Source: CBDFGN01 sp965247065 (lineage in GTDB: Bacteria > Bacteroidota > Bacteroidia > Cytophagales > Cyclobacteriaceae). Taken from it: a stretch of DNA of 64,000 nucleotides. Location of the stretch: the NCBI GenBank assembly GCA_965247065.1, contig CBDFGN010000006.1, positions 2,170,001 to 2,234,000 on the forward strand, read 5' to 3'. The position numbers and the translations under genes were made by a program. Below the pieces are notes generated by a model. That model was not told the origin of the DNA and made no database searches. It saw nothing but the letters and a program-made list of their open reading frames with translations. Shown here one piece after another: positions 16,994 to 26,143 of this stretch. Numbering within the stretch: the first letter of the stretch is position 1; each line of letters begins with the position of its first letter.

Positions 16994-17779
16994 ATGAAAT
17001 CGCCCATTGATATGAAACCACCGATCCCTTGTCTGGTCTTGGTGCTTGGCCTCTCCCTGATTTGGTCGACTGGTTATAGTCAGGGGGGATTTCTTAAAAA
17101 AACCAAGCTGAAGTTGGAGAAAAAGCTCCTAAGCGATGTGGTTGGGGAAGAGGAAGAACCGGAGAAACCGTCGACGACACCCTCCAATCAGCCTTCGGTA
17201 CGAAACCAGCCTAGAAATACCAGGGGTGGCAAAATGGCGCCACCGGACGTACTTGAGAACATTTCGGATGCTGAAAGCTCCTACCAGGACATGAACTTTA
17301 GCGATACTCGCTTCGCCGTCCAGCAAGCACTTCATGGAGTGGAACTGGAGATCGGGCACGAAATTTTGAATTCCCTCCCCGAGAATCTGAATAGCATTCC
17401 TTATTTGCCTGACCAGGATGAGGTGGTCAGCAGCGGAATTGGATTCATGGGACTGGCAATTAATAGAAAATACACAACTGACGATCAGTCAGTGGATATC
17501 ACGATCGTCAATAATTCAGGGTTTGTCTCTGCAGCAAATATGTATATCTCCAACCCGGCCTACGTTAGCGGCGACGGGAATCAAAAAGTGGTAAAAACCG
17601 ACGAGGGCAGGGCCTATTTGGAGTACGACGATTACAGCGGCTACAAACTAAGTCTACCTATCGGCCAGTCGTCAATTCTGATTATGCAGTGTGTGAGTTT
17701 TCCAGACGATGCGACAGTAGTATCTACTGTTAATTCAGTGGATATAGCACGAATTAAAGACCTATCAGGTGAACATTAA
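16994..17779 (+). CDS. exported protein of unknown function, paralogue 1
   Basis: The 261-residue product has a signal peptide (about 1-30, ending GYSQGG), a lysine/glutamate stretch (KKTKLKLEKKLL), a proline/asparagine-rich linker (about 55-80) and a compact domain from about 85. The domain shares an ordered set of motifs with the next gene: a helix with SDTRFAVQQALHGVELEIG, then EILNSLPENL, GFMGLAINRKY, VDITIVNNSG and a late LSLPIGQSSILIM. I do not recognise the family. Position 11 bp before the paralogue and on the same strand suggests one transcript. Periplasmic or outer-membrane-associated location is likely. Confidence 0.75.
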   Translation: MKSPIDMKPPIPCLVLVLGLSLIWSTGYSQGGFLKKTKLKLEKKLLSDVVGEEEEPEKPSTTPSNQPSVRNQPRNTRGGKMAPPDVLENISDAESSYQDMNFSDTRFAVQQALHGVELEIGHEILNSLPENLNSIPYLPDQDEVVSSGIGFMGLAINRKYTTDDQSVDITIVNNSGFVSAANMYISNPAYVSGDGNQKVVKTDEGRAYLEYDDYSGYKLSLPIGQSSILIMQCVSFPDDATVVSTVNSVDIARIKDLSGEH

Positions 17780-17790
17780 TACCTTGTAAG

Positions 17791-18411
17791 ATGCGAATTG
17801 TCAAGTTATGGGTAGTGATCATTGGTCTTGGCGCAAACCAGAAGGTTATGTCTCAGGACAAGGTGGAGGAAAATCTTTCCACCGCCAGGGACGCTTACCA
17901 AAGCAAAAGTTATGAAGATACCCGTTTCGCACTTCAGCAAACTTTAGCTGAACTAGATGTAGTCATCGGAAAAGAAATCCTAAAAAAACTGCCCACTGAA
18001 CTGGAAGGCTTATCCAGCACGCCGGAGTCTGATGCAGTAATGGGCAATGCCATGGGCCTGACCGGACTCAATGTCAACCGCACCTACAGCGAGCCTGGAA
18101 ATGCTGAGCATTTTGTAGACCTTACCATCCTCAACAATTCCCCTATGTTGGCAGGGATCACCTCCTTCTTAACCAATCCTTTATTCATGAACAGCGCCGA
18201 TGAAAGTCAAAAGTCTGTCAAGATCCAGACTTACAAAGGCGTTTTGCAGAAGGAGGAAAGTACCGAAAATAGACCAGCCTCGTATGACCTTCAAATCCCT
18301 ATCGCCCAATCCCTGATGTCCATGAACTTCAACGGCTTTGACAACGAAAATGAGGTTTTGCGGCTGGCCAACCTGATTAACATCCCCGATATCGCGGACC
18401 TCTTGAGGTAA
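17791..18411 (+). CDS. exported protein of unknown function, paralogue 2
   Basis: This 206-residue protein repeats the domain of the preceding gene without the linker: EDTRFALQQTLAELDVVIG, EILKKLPTEL, MGLTGLNVNRTY, VDLTILNNSP and YDLQIPIAQSLMSMNFN. A short signal sequence (about 1-22) is present. The pair clearly arose by tandem duplication and has diverged strongly. The shared helix-turn-strand layout suggests a common ligand-binding or structural fold, but nothing indicates an enzyme active site. It is probably co-transcribed with paralogue 1. Confidence 0.75.
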   Translation: MRIVKLWVVIIGLGANQKVMSQDKVEENLSTARDAYQSKSYEDTRFALQQTLAELDVVIGKEILKKLPTELEGLSSTPESDAVMGNAMGLTGLNVNRTYSEPGNAEHFVDLTILNNSPMLAGITSFLTNPLFMNSADESQKSVKIQTYKGVLQKEESTENRPASYDLQIPIAQSLMSMNFNGFDNENEVLRLANLINIPDIADLLR

Positions 18412-18553
18412 CGGGATCAATGACGAATTCTGACTGAACACTTAGTCCGTCCGATGGCGAATTGAGCTCGGTTATTTAGGGCTCCGATGTAACCTTTTGG
18501 TCATCATCCTAGTATTATACTATATACACTACCTTGCATAACATAATACTATC

Positions 18554-19039
18554 ATGAAAACTGCACACTTAATTGCCACTTTTATGCTGATCCCACTCAT
18601 AGGTTTATCCCAATCGAAGGTAAGAGAGAGCGATTTGGTTGGGGAGTGGAAACTGGTAATCGATATCCACCAGGATGACATTAGGGATGAGATCGAGCAG
18701 GAAACTGAAGACCTGGATCGATTGGGTGAAATAATTTCCCGAGCCGCGGTAAACTTTGCAGCGGATATTATAGACAAGATCGATATTAGATTTCGATTCA
18801 AGGATAACAACCGGGTCCGAATTGAGGTGGATGTATTCGGAGCCCACGAAGTGGAATATGCAGACTGGTACATTAATCGACATGGAGAGTTGATAATTGA
18901 GGACGATGACAACGATCACGTTGCTATTGATGATCTGGAGGTTTGGCTGAGGGATGATGAGCTTCTTATGGCATTTGAGAAGGATCGAGACCATTTACGC
19001 TATCAGAATGTCTATTTAATTCGGATCGATAGAGATTGA
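18554..19039 (+). CDS. small exported acidic protein, unknown function
   Basis: The 161-residue product has a signal peptide (about 1-19, IPLIGLSQ), then ESDLVGEWKLVIDI, a LVGxWKL start like that of lipocalin-type lipoproteins. A predicted helix of aspartate/glutamate pairs follows (about 38-75), then beta strands (IRFRFKDNNRVRIEVDV). The protein is strongly acidic, with an EDDDNDH run. The LVGEWKL motif suggests a small beta-barrel fold, but this is weak. It stands alone, with about 140 bp on each side. Confidence 0.65.
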   Translation: MKTAHLIATFMLIPLIGLSQSKVRESDLVGEWKLVIDIHQDDIRDEIEQETEDLDRLGEIISRAAVNFAADIIDKIDIRFRFKDNNRVRIEVDVFGAHEVEYADWYINRHGELIIEDDDNDHVAIDDLEVWLRDDELLMAFEKDRDHLRYQNVYLIRIDRD

Positions 19040-19206
19040 ATTCGGCCTTGAGCTAATCGGGATACGGGTCCACTTCGTAACTCGCGGTCAAGTTTCTCGT
19101 TATGAACTTAGGGAACGAATTCAAGAGATGGTCTCAAAACATTGGTAAATTAGGTTTTCACTTACTCTAATTCTTTTGTTTTTTAGACTACACCATTTGT
19201 AGTGTC

Positions 19207-19917
19207 ATGAGAATTCATGTGATTGTGGCTTTTGTTATTACTCTGTTGTTGCCGTCTTTTACGAGGGCACAACTTCAGATCGGGATGAATTTCGTTAGAA
19301 ATTACGCGCTGCACCAATACAGCCAAAACATCGAGCAGGACCCCGCCGGTATTTCCTTCACTGGCTTGTACAAGATTCCATCTACTAAATTCTCGGTTGG
19401 CTTTGATTGGGGAGTTTCAATGTATGCCAGTGAGAGCTATACCAAGGAGCTTTCCGAGGAGGGTTTTTCAGAAGCCTACGCGGATGTAAGTGAGGAGAAT
19501 TGTTACATGTCTTATCAGGTTCTGGGTCGTTACCACCCCATTCAGCAAAAAGTATTAGCGCCTTACGGAGAGGTCCGTTTGGGAGCGGCAAGCTTCTTTA
19601 CAGAAAGAGTCTATCACGAACCTTACGTAAATGATCCGGACGCTTATAAACCTGACCATATTGACGGATTCTTTGAATGGAATGGAACCGCCTTCCAAAT
19701 AGCCGCCGGAGGTGGATTGGAATTCGACTTGGATGAACTGAATGATTCCCGAGTTCCTTTGTCGATAGACCTGAACCTCAATTATATCCTAGGAAGTAAA
19801 GCCAATTACCGGGCCATATCCGAACCTCCAACGCCCACGGTGGATAATTCAACGATGTACAACAGCAGTACCAACAGCTATGCCTGGAGACTGGGTGTTA
19901 TTTACAGTTTCCGCTAG
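19207..19917 (+). CDS. outer-membrane beta-barrel protein, unknown function
   Basis: This 236-residue protein has a signal peptide ending TRA-QLQ (about residue 22), then alternating hydrophobic strands (LQIGMNFVRNYALHQY, KFSVGFDWGVSMYA, YGEVRLGAASFF, AAGGGLEFDLDEL). The last strand, YAWRLGVIYSFR, ends on an aromatic-charged pair as barrels recognised by the BAM machinery usually do. It is an 8-strand-type barrel of the OmpW/OmpA size class. The neighbours give no functional hint. Confidence 0.75.
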   Translation: MRIHVIVAFVITLLLPSFTRAQLQIGMNFVRNYALHQYSQNIEQDPAGISFTGLYKIPSTKFSVGFDWGVSMYASESYTKELSEEGFSEAYADVSEENCYMSYQVLGRYHPIQQKVLAPYGEVRLGAASFFTERVYHEPYVNDPDAYKPDHIDGFFEWNGTAFQIAAGGGLEFDLDELNDSRVPLSIDLNLNYILGSKANYRAISEPPTPTVDNSTMYNSSTNSYAWRLGVIYSFR

Positions 19918-20051
19918 CGAGACTTTCTAAGTCGTTTGATCCCATATTGATTCCTCTATTTTACTAATTGCCAAACTACCGGGAGTAAGCCTCTAAATTT
20001 CCTGTATTTCCAGATCCTGAACAGGTAAAATCAATATCTCGTTACCATGCC

Positions 20052-20675
20052 CTAATTATCACGAAGTTCATCCCAACCTGGCTCCATTTGGAAGTCAATT
20101 GGCTCATACTTGACAGCTGGTCGGAATTCCTCCTGGAACAATGCCCAGATCATCGTTTGTTGCCTTTGGTGGTGGGGTCCCCTCCCTGTAGATCTATCAG
20201 TTCCTTCCAGGATGAAACCCAATTTCTCAGGAATTCTTTGGCTTCCAATGTTCTCAGGGCTACAGTGGATCACCATTTTTTCAACTTGCAAATGCTGAAG
20301 GCCAAGCTTAGTAACGGCGTAGCTGGATTCGGTGGCATAACCATTTCGTACCTCATCAGCATCGATAATATATCCTATCTCCAAAATGCCTTTACCTTGG
20401 CGAGCAAATAGGAAGATCATCCCGATAAGGGTCTGATCGTCCCTTTTGAACAGACCATAGGTGTATTTCTGATCAAGATAGAATTCGCCCCTCCAAGTGC
20501 GGATCTTATCCTTTTTTGCTTCGACAGTTTCCGGCTCGTCAACCGCCCAGGGAATCCAGGGAAGCATGAATTCTTTATTCTTGGCCAACAGTCGCTGAAG
20601 ATCTTTAGCGTCCTGGAATTCCAACATCCGGACAACCACGCGGGGGGTTATTATTTTCCGAATCAAATTCTTCAT
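20052..20675 (-). CDS. GNAT-family N-acetyltransferase (RimJ/RimL-like)
   Basis: This 207-residue protein should transfer acetyl from acetyl-CoA to an amine, perhaps a protein N-terminus or small molecule. The layout is that of RimJ/RimL-type GNATs. It begins TPRVVVRMLEFQDAKDLQRL, continues to GMIFLFARQ and LEIGYIIDADEVRNGYATE, and then has the late SQRIPEKLGFILEGT motif that packs against CoA. The standard Q/RxxGxG/A loop is replaced by EVRNGYATES. It is monocistronic on the minus strand. Confidence 0.85.
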   Translation of the reverse strand: MKNLIRKIITPRVVVRMLEFQDAKDLQRLLAKNKEFMLPWIPWAVDEPETVEAKKDKIRTWRGEFYLDQKYTYGLFKRDDQTLIGMIFLFARQGKGILEIGYIIDADEVRNGYATESSYAVTKLGLQHLQVEKMVIHCSPENIGSQRIPEKLGFILEGTDRSTGRGPHHQRQQTMIWALFQEEFRPAVKYEPIDFQMEPGWDELRDN

Positions 20676-20859
20676 GGTCCTCGATAAGGGAAAAAGGCTC
20701 CGACAAAACTAAAATACATCGGTAGGATTTTCTGGCTTCAATAAAGTCCCTGGTTCCAGGAAATTTCTCACCGGTGGAAATGAAGGACTGAAGAATGCGT
20801 GAACCGGATTGAAAGGATGTCCTTCAAACCGCAGGCATCCTGCAAGGCGGGGCAGGCGT

Positions 20860-21687
20860 CTACAACTTGTAGAATCTGCTGCAAGTTCCTCCAAAAAACA
20901 GGTCTTGCTCAGTCTGGGAAAACTGTTTCATATATCCGGCAACTAATTCGTATACTTGATCATAGTCGGCAGCCAGGGTGCAAACCGGCCAGTCTGATCC
21001 GTACATCAGACGTTCCATGCCAAAGGCCTCCACCACGATATCCATGTACGGGTAAAAGTCATCTTTTTTCCAATTATTCCAATTAGCCTCGGTAACCATG
21101 CCAGATATCTTACAAAACACATTGAAGTGCTTGCCCAATTCCATGATCTGACCGCCCCATCCCTCAATGATACCATCTTTAATATTGGGCTTAGCAATGT
21201 GGTCCAGGACAAAACTCTGGTTCGGGAATTTGGTTACCAGTTCAATAGCAGCGGTCAGCTGGTTGGGGAAGACCAAGATATCGTAGCTGAAACCAAAGCC
21301 ATGGAGATTCGAGATTCCAGTCATAAAATCCGGGCGGACCATGAATTTCTCGTCGGGCTCGTCTTGTACAACATGACGGAAGCCCTTCACCAAATCTAAT
21401 TCGGAGTAGTGTTCAAGGCGCTCCTGTAGCTCATCCGACCGCAGGTCTATCCAACCGACTATTCCCTTGATAAAGCTGTACTTTGAGGCTAAATCAAGCA
21501 AGAAGCGGTTCTCCTCTTCGCTCTGGTCGGCTTGTACGGCAATGGTGCCATCTATATGATTAGAGCTAATAATTGAATTAAGATCATCCGGGGTAAAATC
21601 TCTTGCAATAGACGCTTTTTCAGCGTCGATCCATGAATGCCGCAACGGGTCATAATTCCAGAAATGTTGGTGCGAATCGATTCTCAT
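20860..21687 (-). CDS. amidohydrolase-fold lactonase (L-fuconolactonase-like, COG3618)
   Basis: This 275-residue TIM-barrel hydrolase has the metal-binding HQHFW at residues 6-10, a histidine in LDHIAKPNI and the C-terminal YGSDWPVC aspartate motif of the Amidohydro_2 group. Close families hydrolyse sugar lactones such as L-fucono-1,5-lactone. The gene starts 4 bp after the stop of the upstream short-chain dehydrogenase, so the two form an operon. Together they fit oxidative degradation of a deoxysugar (sugar, lactone, sugar acid, keto-acid). Exact substrate is inferred, and rhamnose or fucose are both possible. Confidence 0.82.
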   Translation of the reverse strand: MRIDSHQHFWNYDPLRHSWIDAEKASIARDFTPDDLNSIISSNHIDGTIAVQADQSEEENRFLLDLASKYSFIKGIVGWIDLRSDELQERLEHYSELDLVKGFRHVVQDEPDEKFMVRPDFMTGISNLHGFGFSYDILVFPNQLTAAIELVTKFPNQSFVLDHIAKPNIKDGIIEGWGGQIMELGKHFNVFCKISGMVTEANWNNWKKDDFYPYMDIVVEAFGMERLMYGSDWPVCTLAADYDQVYELVAGYMKQFSQTEQDLFFGGTCSRFYKL

Positions 21688-21691
21688 AACG

Positions 21692-22468
21692 CTAGCTATT
21701 TAGTTTGGTGAATCCGCCGTCAATCGGGTAGTTGGTTCCAGTGATGAACGATGCTTGATCCGAGCATAAGAACAATGCCAATTGGGCCACTTCATCCGGC
21801 TCGCCCATTCTGCCAATAGGCTGAGTCTTGCTCAGGGCATCAAACATTTCCTCTTCGCGACCGGGATATTTATCGTTTATATAGCCATCCACAAAAGGAG
21901 TGTGTATCCTGGCCGGGGAAATGCAATTGCACCTAATATTATCATCAAGATAATCCTTGGCCACCGAATAGGTCATTGTAATTACCGCACCTTTGCTCAT
22001 AGAATAAGCGAACCGGTCTGAGATGCCCAGGTAGGACGCAACCGAGGCCATATTCAGAATGACTCCCCCTTGGCCCTTTTTCATTTCTCTAACCCCGGAT
22101 CTTAAGCAATTATAGATCCCCTTGATATTTACGCTGTAAATTCGATCCATGTCAGCTTCCTCAGTGCTCTCAACATTTCCTATGTGAGCAATTCCAGCAT
22201 TATTAACCAGAATATTCAGCTCGCCAGATTGAGATAAGATCTCCAGGAATACGTCCTCCACGGCTGTTTGGTGGGAAACATCGACCTGATGATAGTGAAC
22301 TACCAGGTCAGAATACTCTTGGACGAAATCATTCCCTGCCTGCTGATCCAGGTCCAGTATATGCACAGTGGCTCCTTGTAAGGCAAATAATTTTGCGATA
22401 GCAAAGCCAATTCCCTTCGCCCCTCCCGTGACAATGGCTACCTTGCCGTCCAGTGAAAATAAGGTCAT
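21692..22468 (-). CDS. short-chain dehydrogenase/reductase, probable sugar-acid dehydrogenase
   Basis: This is a 258-residue classical SDR. The cofactor motif TGGAKGIG lies at 14-21, NNAG at 89-92, and the catalytic triad is S142, Y155 and K159 (YSMSK). The acidic residue at the end of beta-2 (ILDLD) points to NAD over NADP. It is the first gene of a two-gene operon with the fuconolactonase-like hydrolase. Homologues in such operons are often 2-keto-3-deoxy-L-fuconate dehydrogenases or L-fucose dehydrogenases. I cannot decide between these by eye. Confidence 0.85.
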   Translation of the reverse strand: MTLFSLDGKVAIVTGGAKGIGFAIAKLFALQGATVHILDLDQQAGNDFVQEYSDLVVHYHQVDVSHQTAVEDVFLEILSQSGELNILVNNAGIAHIGNVESTEEADMDRIYSVNIKGIYNCLRSGVREMKKGQGGVILNMASVASYLGISDRFAYSMSKGAVITMTYSVAKDYLDDNIRCNCISPARIHTPFVDGYINDKYPGREEEMFDALSKTQPIGRMGEPDEVAQLALFLCSDQASFITGTNYPIDGGFTKLNS

Positions 22469-22513
22469 GTCTAATTATAGATTATTTCGATTCTAATTCC
22501 TCCCTCATAATTA

Positions 22514-22541
22514 TTGATTGTTAACCGTTGATTGTTAACCG
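22514..22541. repeat. two perfect copies of a 14-bp tandem repeat
   Basis: ttgattgttaaccg occurs twice in succession between the nrdJ stop codon (22544) and the SDR start. It may be a regulator site for the SDR operon or a slippage product. Confidence 0.6.
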
Positions 22542-22543
22542 AT

Positions 22544-25159
22544 CTAACCGCATTTGCTAAATCCGCAATTTTTGCAGTTCAGGCACCCTTCTTCATAAAC
22601 AAGAGTGGGCTGGTCGCATTCCGGACAAGCGTTGTTGATGGGTTGGCTCCCATCCGGAACGTATTTGGTAAGGGCCCTTACTACACCATTCTTCCAGGTA
22701 TTAAGGGACTCGGCGTCCAGGTGCAGGTTGTCGATGAGTTCCACCACAAACTGTATTGGCATCCCATGTCTTAATACCCCGGATATAAGTTTAGCGTAGT
22801 TCCAGAATTCTTTATCAAATGCACGGGATAGTCCCTGTATTGTCACCTTGTATCCATCCCGATCCTTGTACTGAAAATCATACCGACCGGTCCCATCCTC
22901 CTCCCTATTCTTGATGACCCACCCCTCACTCACGTAGCTCGGAAATGAGAATGAATCTTCAGCCTTACCCGTAAAGATTTCGTAAGGCCGACCCTCCAGC
23001 ATTCCAATGACTGCGAGCCATTTTTCGTCATTGTTGTTGATCCGCAGCAGATTCGCCTCCAAAGATTTAGGCCTCTTCGGAGCTGTAGTCTCTGCGAAAT
23101 CGGAGTAGTTCGTCCCCTTGATCCCTTGAGCGGATCTGGACACCAGGACGCCCGATCTGGAGCCCTCGCGATAGACGGTAATTCCCTTGCATCCGCCCTC
23201 CCATGCTGTGGTGTAAATCTTACCTATGAGCTCAGGAGCGACATTTTCCGGAACATTCACCGAAACGCTGATAGCGTGATCCACCCAGGCCTGGATGTTC
23301 CCCTGCATCTTGACCTTGCTTAGCCAGTCCACATCGTTAGCCGTAGCCTTATGATATGGAGATTTAGCAATTATCTTTTCGAGTTGCGAGTCATTCATGG
23401 ATTCCACCTCCTGGATGTTGTAACCCTGAACTTTCAACCAGGTAGTGAAATGGTGATGGAAAACCCGATACTCTTCCCAGGAATCCCCCACAGCATCTAC
23501 GAAATCCACTCTTGCCCCCTTATCATTCGGATTGATTTTTCTTCGTCTGGTGTAGCTTATTCTAAAAGCGGGCTCAATGCCGGAAGTCGTTTGGGTCATT
23601 AAGGTGGTGGTGCCCGTCGGAGCAATTGTAAGCAGCGCAATGTTGCGTCGACCGTGCTTTACCATTTCTTGATAAAGCGATTCGTCAGCTCCCTTTATAC
23701 GGGCGATGAACGGATTCAATAGTTCCTTTGAAGCATTGTAAACTGGAAATGCGCCTCGCTCCTTGGCCATTGTTACAGAACAGCCGTATGCGGTAAGAGT
23801 TAAGGTTCTGTGAAGCTTGGTTGAAAAGTCAATAGCCTTTTTGGTGCCATAGCCAATTCCAAGGGCCGCCAGCATATCTCCCTCAGCTGTAATCCCCAGG
23901 CCGGTCCGTCTTCCCTCGACACATTTTTTCCTGATCTTCTGCCATAGCTCTATCTCGGTGCTTTTGATATTTTCGGCTTCGGGGTCCAGGTCTATTTTTT
24001 CCAATATCAGATCGATCTTTTCCATTTCCAGATCCACTATGTCATCCATCAGTCTTTGGGCCTTGGCGACATGGCTCTGGAACATCTTGAAATCAAACTT
24101 TGATTTTGTCGTAAAGGGATGTTTCACATAGCTGAAGAGATTAACAGCCAATAATCGGCAGCTATCATATGGGCAAAGTGGGATTTCCCCGCAGGGGTTG
24201 GTCGAGATTGTCCCAAATCCGGAGTTCGAATAACAATCCGCCACCGACTCCTTTGTCACTGTGTCCCAGAATAGAATGCCTGGCTCGGCCGACTGCCAGG
24301 CATTGAAAACTATCTTATTCCAGAGCTTCGCAGCGTTGACTTCAGAACTCAATGACGGATTGTCGCTATTTACGGGAAACTTCTGGGTATAAGTCTGTCC
24401 GTCGACAACGGCTTGCATGAATTTGTCGTCAATTCGCACGGACACATTGGCACCCGTTACTTTGGTACCATCAGTCTTGGCGTCTATGAATCGCTCTGCA
24501 TCGGGATGTTTTATCGAAATCGTCAACATCAAAGCCCCCCTCCTGCCATCCTGGGCGACTTCACGAGTTGAATTTGAGTACCGCTCCATGAAGGCCGCAA
24601 CACCCGTGGAAGAGAGAGCGCTGTTCTTAACTGGGGTTCCGTGAGGTCTAAGTTTGGAAAGGTCTTGTCCTACTCCGCCCCGGCGCTTCATTAGCTGTAC
24701 TTGCTCCTCATCATTTTTGAGAATAGCCCCATAGGAATCTGCCGGTCCTTCCTGGCCAATCACGAAACAATTTGACAGGGAACCCACTTGGTTACTGTTG
24801 CCTATGCCAGCCATTGACCCGCCCTGTGGAACCAAATATTTGAAATCCTTGAGCAAGCTAAAAATCTCCTCCTGGGACAATGGGTGAGGATACTTCTTCT
24901 CAATCCGCGCTAACTCCTTGGCCATCCGTGAATGCATATCATCCGGAGTTAGCTCATGCAGCTCTCCATTGGAATCTTTTAGTGCGTACTTGTTAATCCA
25001 CACATTGGCCGCTAACTCATCTCCCTTGAAATATGAAATGGTCTCCTTAAGAACCTTTTCTCTGGAAAGTGTAGCAGTTGAATGCGAGGTGTCGGATGTA
25101 GGTTCCGGCTTTACTACGGTCTCAAAAGGAATTTCCAGCGTTGCATCCTTGGTCTTCAT
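22544..25159 (-). CDS. nrdJ: adenosylcobalamin-dependent (class II) ribonucleoside-diphosphate reductase
   Basis: The 871-residue enzyme converts ribonucleotides to deoxyribonucleotides using vitamin B12, which allows DNA synthesis independent of oxygen. Family marks in order: an N-terminal helical region (about 30-120), SLSNCFVIG with an active-site cysteine, KRRGGVGQDLSKLRP, NPCGEIPLCPYDSCR with the thiyl-radical cysteine, and LLTIAPTGTTTLM. C-terminally there is a TSCPD-type region and a four-cysteine zinc motif (CPECDQ, then CLNCKNCGF). Length is typical. No cobalamin riboswitch is recognisable in the 280 bp upstream. Confidence 0.95.
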   Translation of the reverse strand: MKTKDATLEIPFETVVKPEPTSDTSHSTATLSREKVLKETISYFKGDELAANVWINKYALKDSNGELHELTPDDMHSRMAKELARIEKKYPHPLSQEEIFSLLKDFKYLVPQGGSMAGIGNSNQVGSLSNCFVIGQEGPADSYGAILKNDEEQVQLMKRRGGVGQDLSKLRPHGTPVKNSALSSTGVAAFMERYSNSTREVAQDGRRGALMLTISIKHPDAERFIDAKTDGTKVTGANVSVRIDDKFMQAVVDGQTYTQKFPVNSDNPSLSSEVNAAKLWNKIVFNAWQSAEPGILFWDTVTKESVADCYSNSGFGTISTNPCGEIPLCPYDSCRLLAVNLFSYVKHPFTTKSKFDFKMFQSHVAKAQRLMDDIVDLEMEKIDLILEKIDLDPEAENIKSTEIELWQKIRKKCVEGRRTGLGITAEGDMLAALGIGYGTKKAIDFSTKLHRTLTLTAYGCSVTMAKERGAFPVYNASKELLNPFIARIKGADESLYQEMVKHGRRNIALLTIAPTGTTTLMTQTTSGIEPAFRISYTRRRKINPNDKGARVDFVDAVGDSWEEYRVFHHHFTTWLKVQGYNIQEVESMNDSQLEKIIAKSPYHKATANDVDWLSKVKMQGNIQAWVDHAISVSVNVPENVAPELIGKIYTTAWEGGCKGITVYREGSRSGVLVSRSAQGIKGTNYSDFAETTAPKRPKSLEANLLRINNNDEKWLAVIGMLEGRPYEIFTGKAEDSFSFPSYVSEGWVIKNREEDGTGRYDFQYKDRDGYKVTIQGLSRAFDKEFWNYAKLISGVLRHGMPIQFVVELIDNLHLDAESLNTWKNGVVRALTKYVPDGSQPINNACPECDQPTLVYEEGCLNCKNCGFSKCG

Positions 25160-25440
25160 GCACCCAAAAAATTTGTACTTAAATATCTAACATTTACCTC
25201 TAACAACCAGCAGCCAAGTCATATCTGGAGAAAAAAGGTCAAGAATTAGTCAAAGAAACCGGTCCTTGTGAATCGATTGACAAAGGGTCGAATTTATTCT
25301 TTCATTTGATCACTAATGCTACTTTCTAAGTGAAGAGGTTAGGCCAACTCAAGCCGTTTAGCCACGAAGATATTCCGGAACGGGATTCGGAGAAGGAAGC
25401 CGGACCCTAGTTTTTTCGGCTTCATATCTATTATCCAGGG

Positions 25441-26028
25441 CTAAGACCACAAAAAAAGGAAAAGAAAGGACAACACGCCTCCGGTAAGACCGATCATGAA
25501 TAGGGTGTATGAAATTCTGAGCAGGAGATACTTGCGAGTTAATATCTTCCCTTGATTGAAAACCTCCATGGTCATGTTTTCATAAATATCATCCCTTTTC
25601 CCGAGCAATTCATTCATCTCTTGAATGTACTCTTCCATGTTATGTTGGGCGATATTACCGAAAATCAGAAGACTTGATTTCTTGTCCACCACAGCTTTGC
25701 CACTTAGGATCTTCGGTCTTGCAGCCAGTATCGAGAAAATGGCTGAAAGCAGGCAGGTCAACATTAGAAAGGTGATGGGAATTGCCAAAGAAGGCTGGTT
25801 CATGAAAGAAACACCTCCTGCTACAGAAAATCCCGAGCCCAAAACGGCTATTATCAAGGAGATAATAATAGAATTAATATTTATGATCATATTGGCCTTG
25901 TTGTCAGCAATGGCAATATGATTGATCTGATTTCGGAATGTTACTCTGAAGAGAGTCTCCTTTCCTCGTCCGGCGGCAATTTGGCTGGGGACTTCCAAAA
26001 GCTGGCTGGTCTGAACCCATTCATTCAT
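25441..26028 (-). CDS. Pycsar-effector-type membrane protein (PycTM / DUF5706)
   Basis: The 195-residue protein has the diagnostic NHIAIADNKANMIININSII (about 33-52) leading into two membrane helices (about 50-70 and 82-105). A linker with GNIAQHNMEEYIQEMNELLG and a final helix (about 172-193) follow. This is the family whose members act as cyclic-pyrimidine-activated membrane effectors in Pycsar anti-phage defence. No pyrimidine cyclase is adjacent. The nearest class III cyclase is at 31465, on the other strand. Many Bacteroidota carry such proteins away from cyclases, so a defence role is not certain. Confidence 0.8.
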   Translation of the reverse strand: MNEWVQTSQLLEVPSQIAAGRGKETLFRVTFRNQINHIAIADNKANMIININSIIISLIIAVLGSGFSVAGGVSFMNQPSLAIPITFLMLTCLLSAIFSILAARPKILSGKAVVDKKSSLLIFGNIAQHNMEEYIQEMNELLGKRDDIYENMTMEVFNQGKILTRKYLLLRISYTLFMIGLTGGVLSFLFLFLWS

Positions 26029-26143
26029 AATTTATAAAGATAGACTATTTTTGGTTTGTTGCCCGATTCCTTTCCGGCGGCAGGTAGGTTTCGATTCCAC
26101 ATTTCATTAAATTCATAACTCCAAATTCATAATTATTAAATCT

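Noticed and set aside
25160..25440. Cobalamin riboswitch upstream of the B12-dependent reductase
   Set aside because: I could not identify the B12-box or the arrangement of stems; nothing supports it beyond the gene's cofactor.
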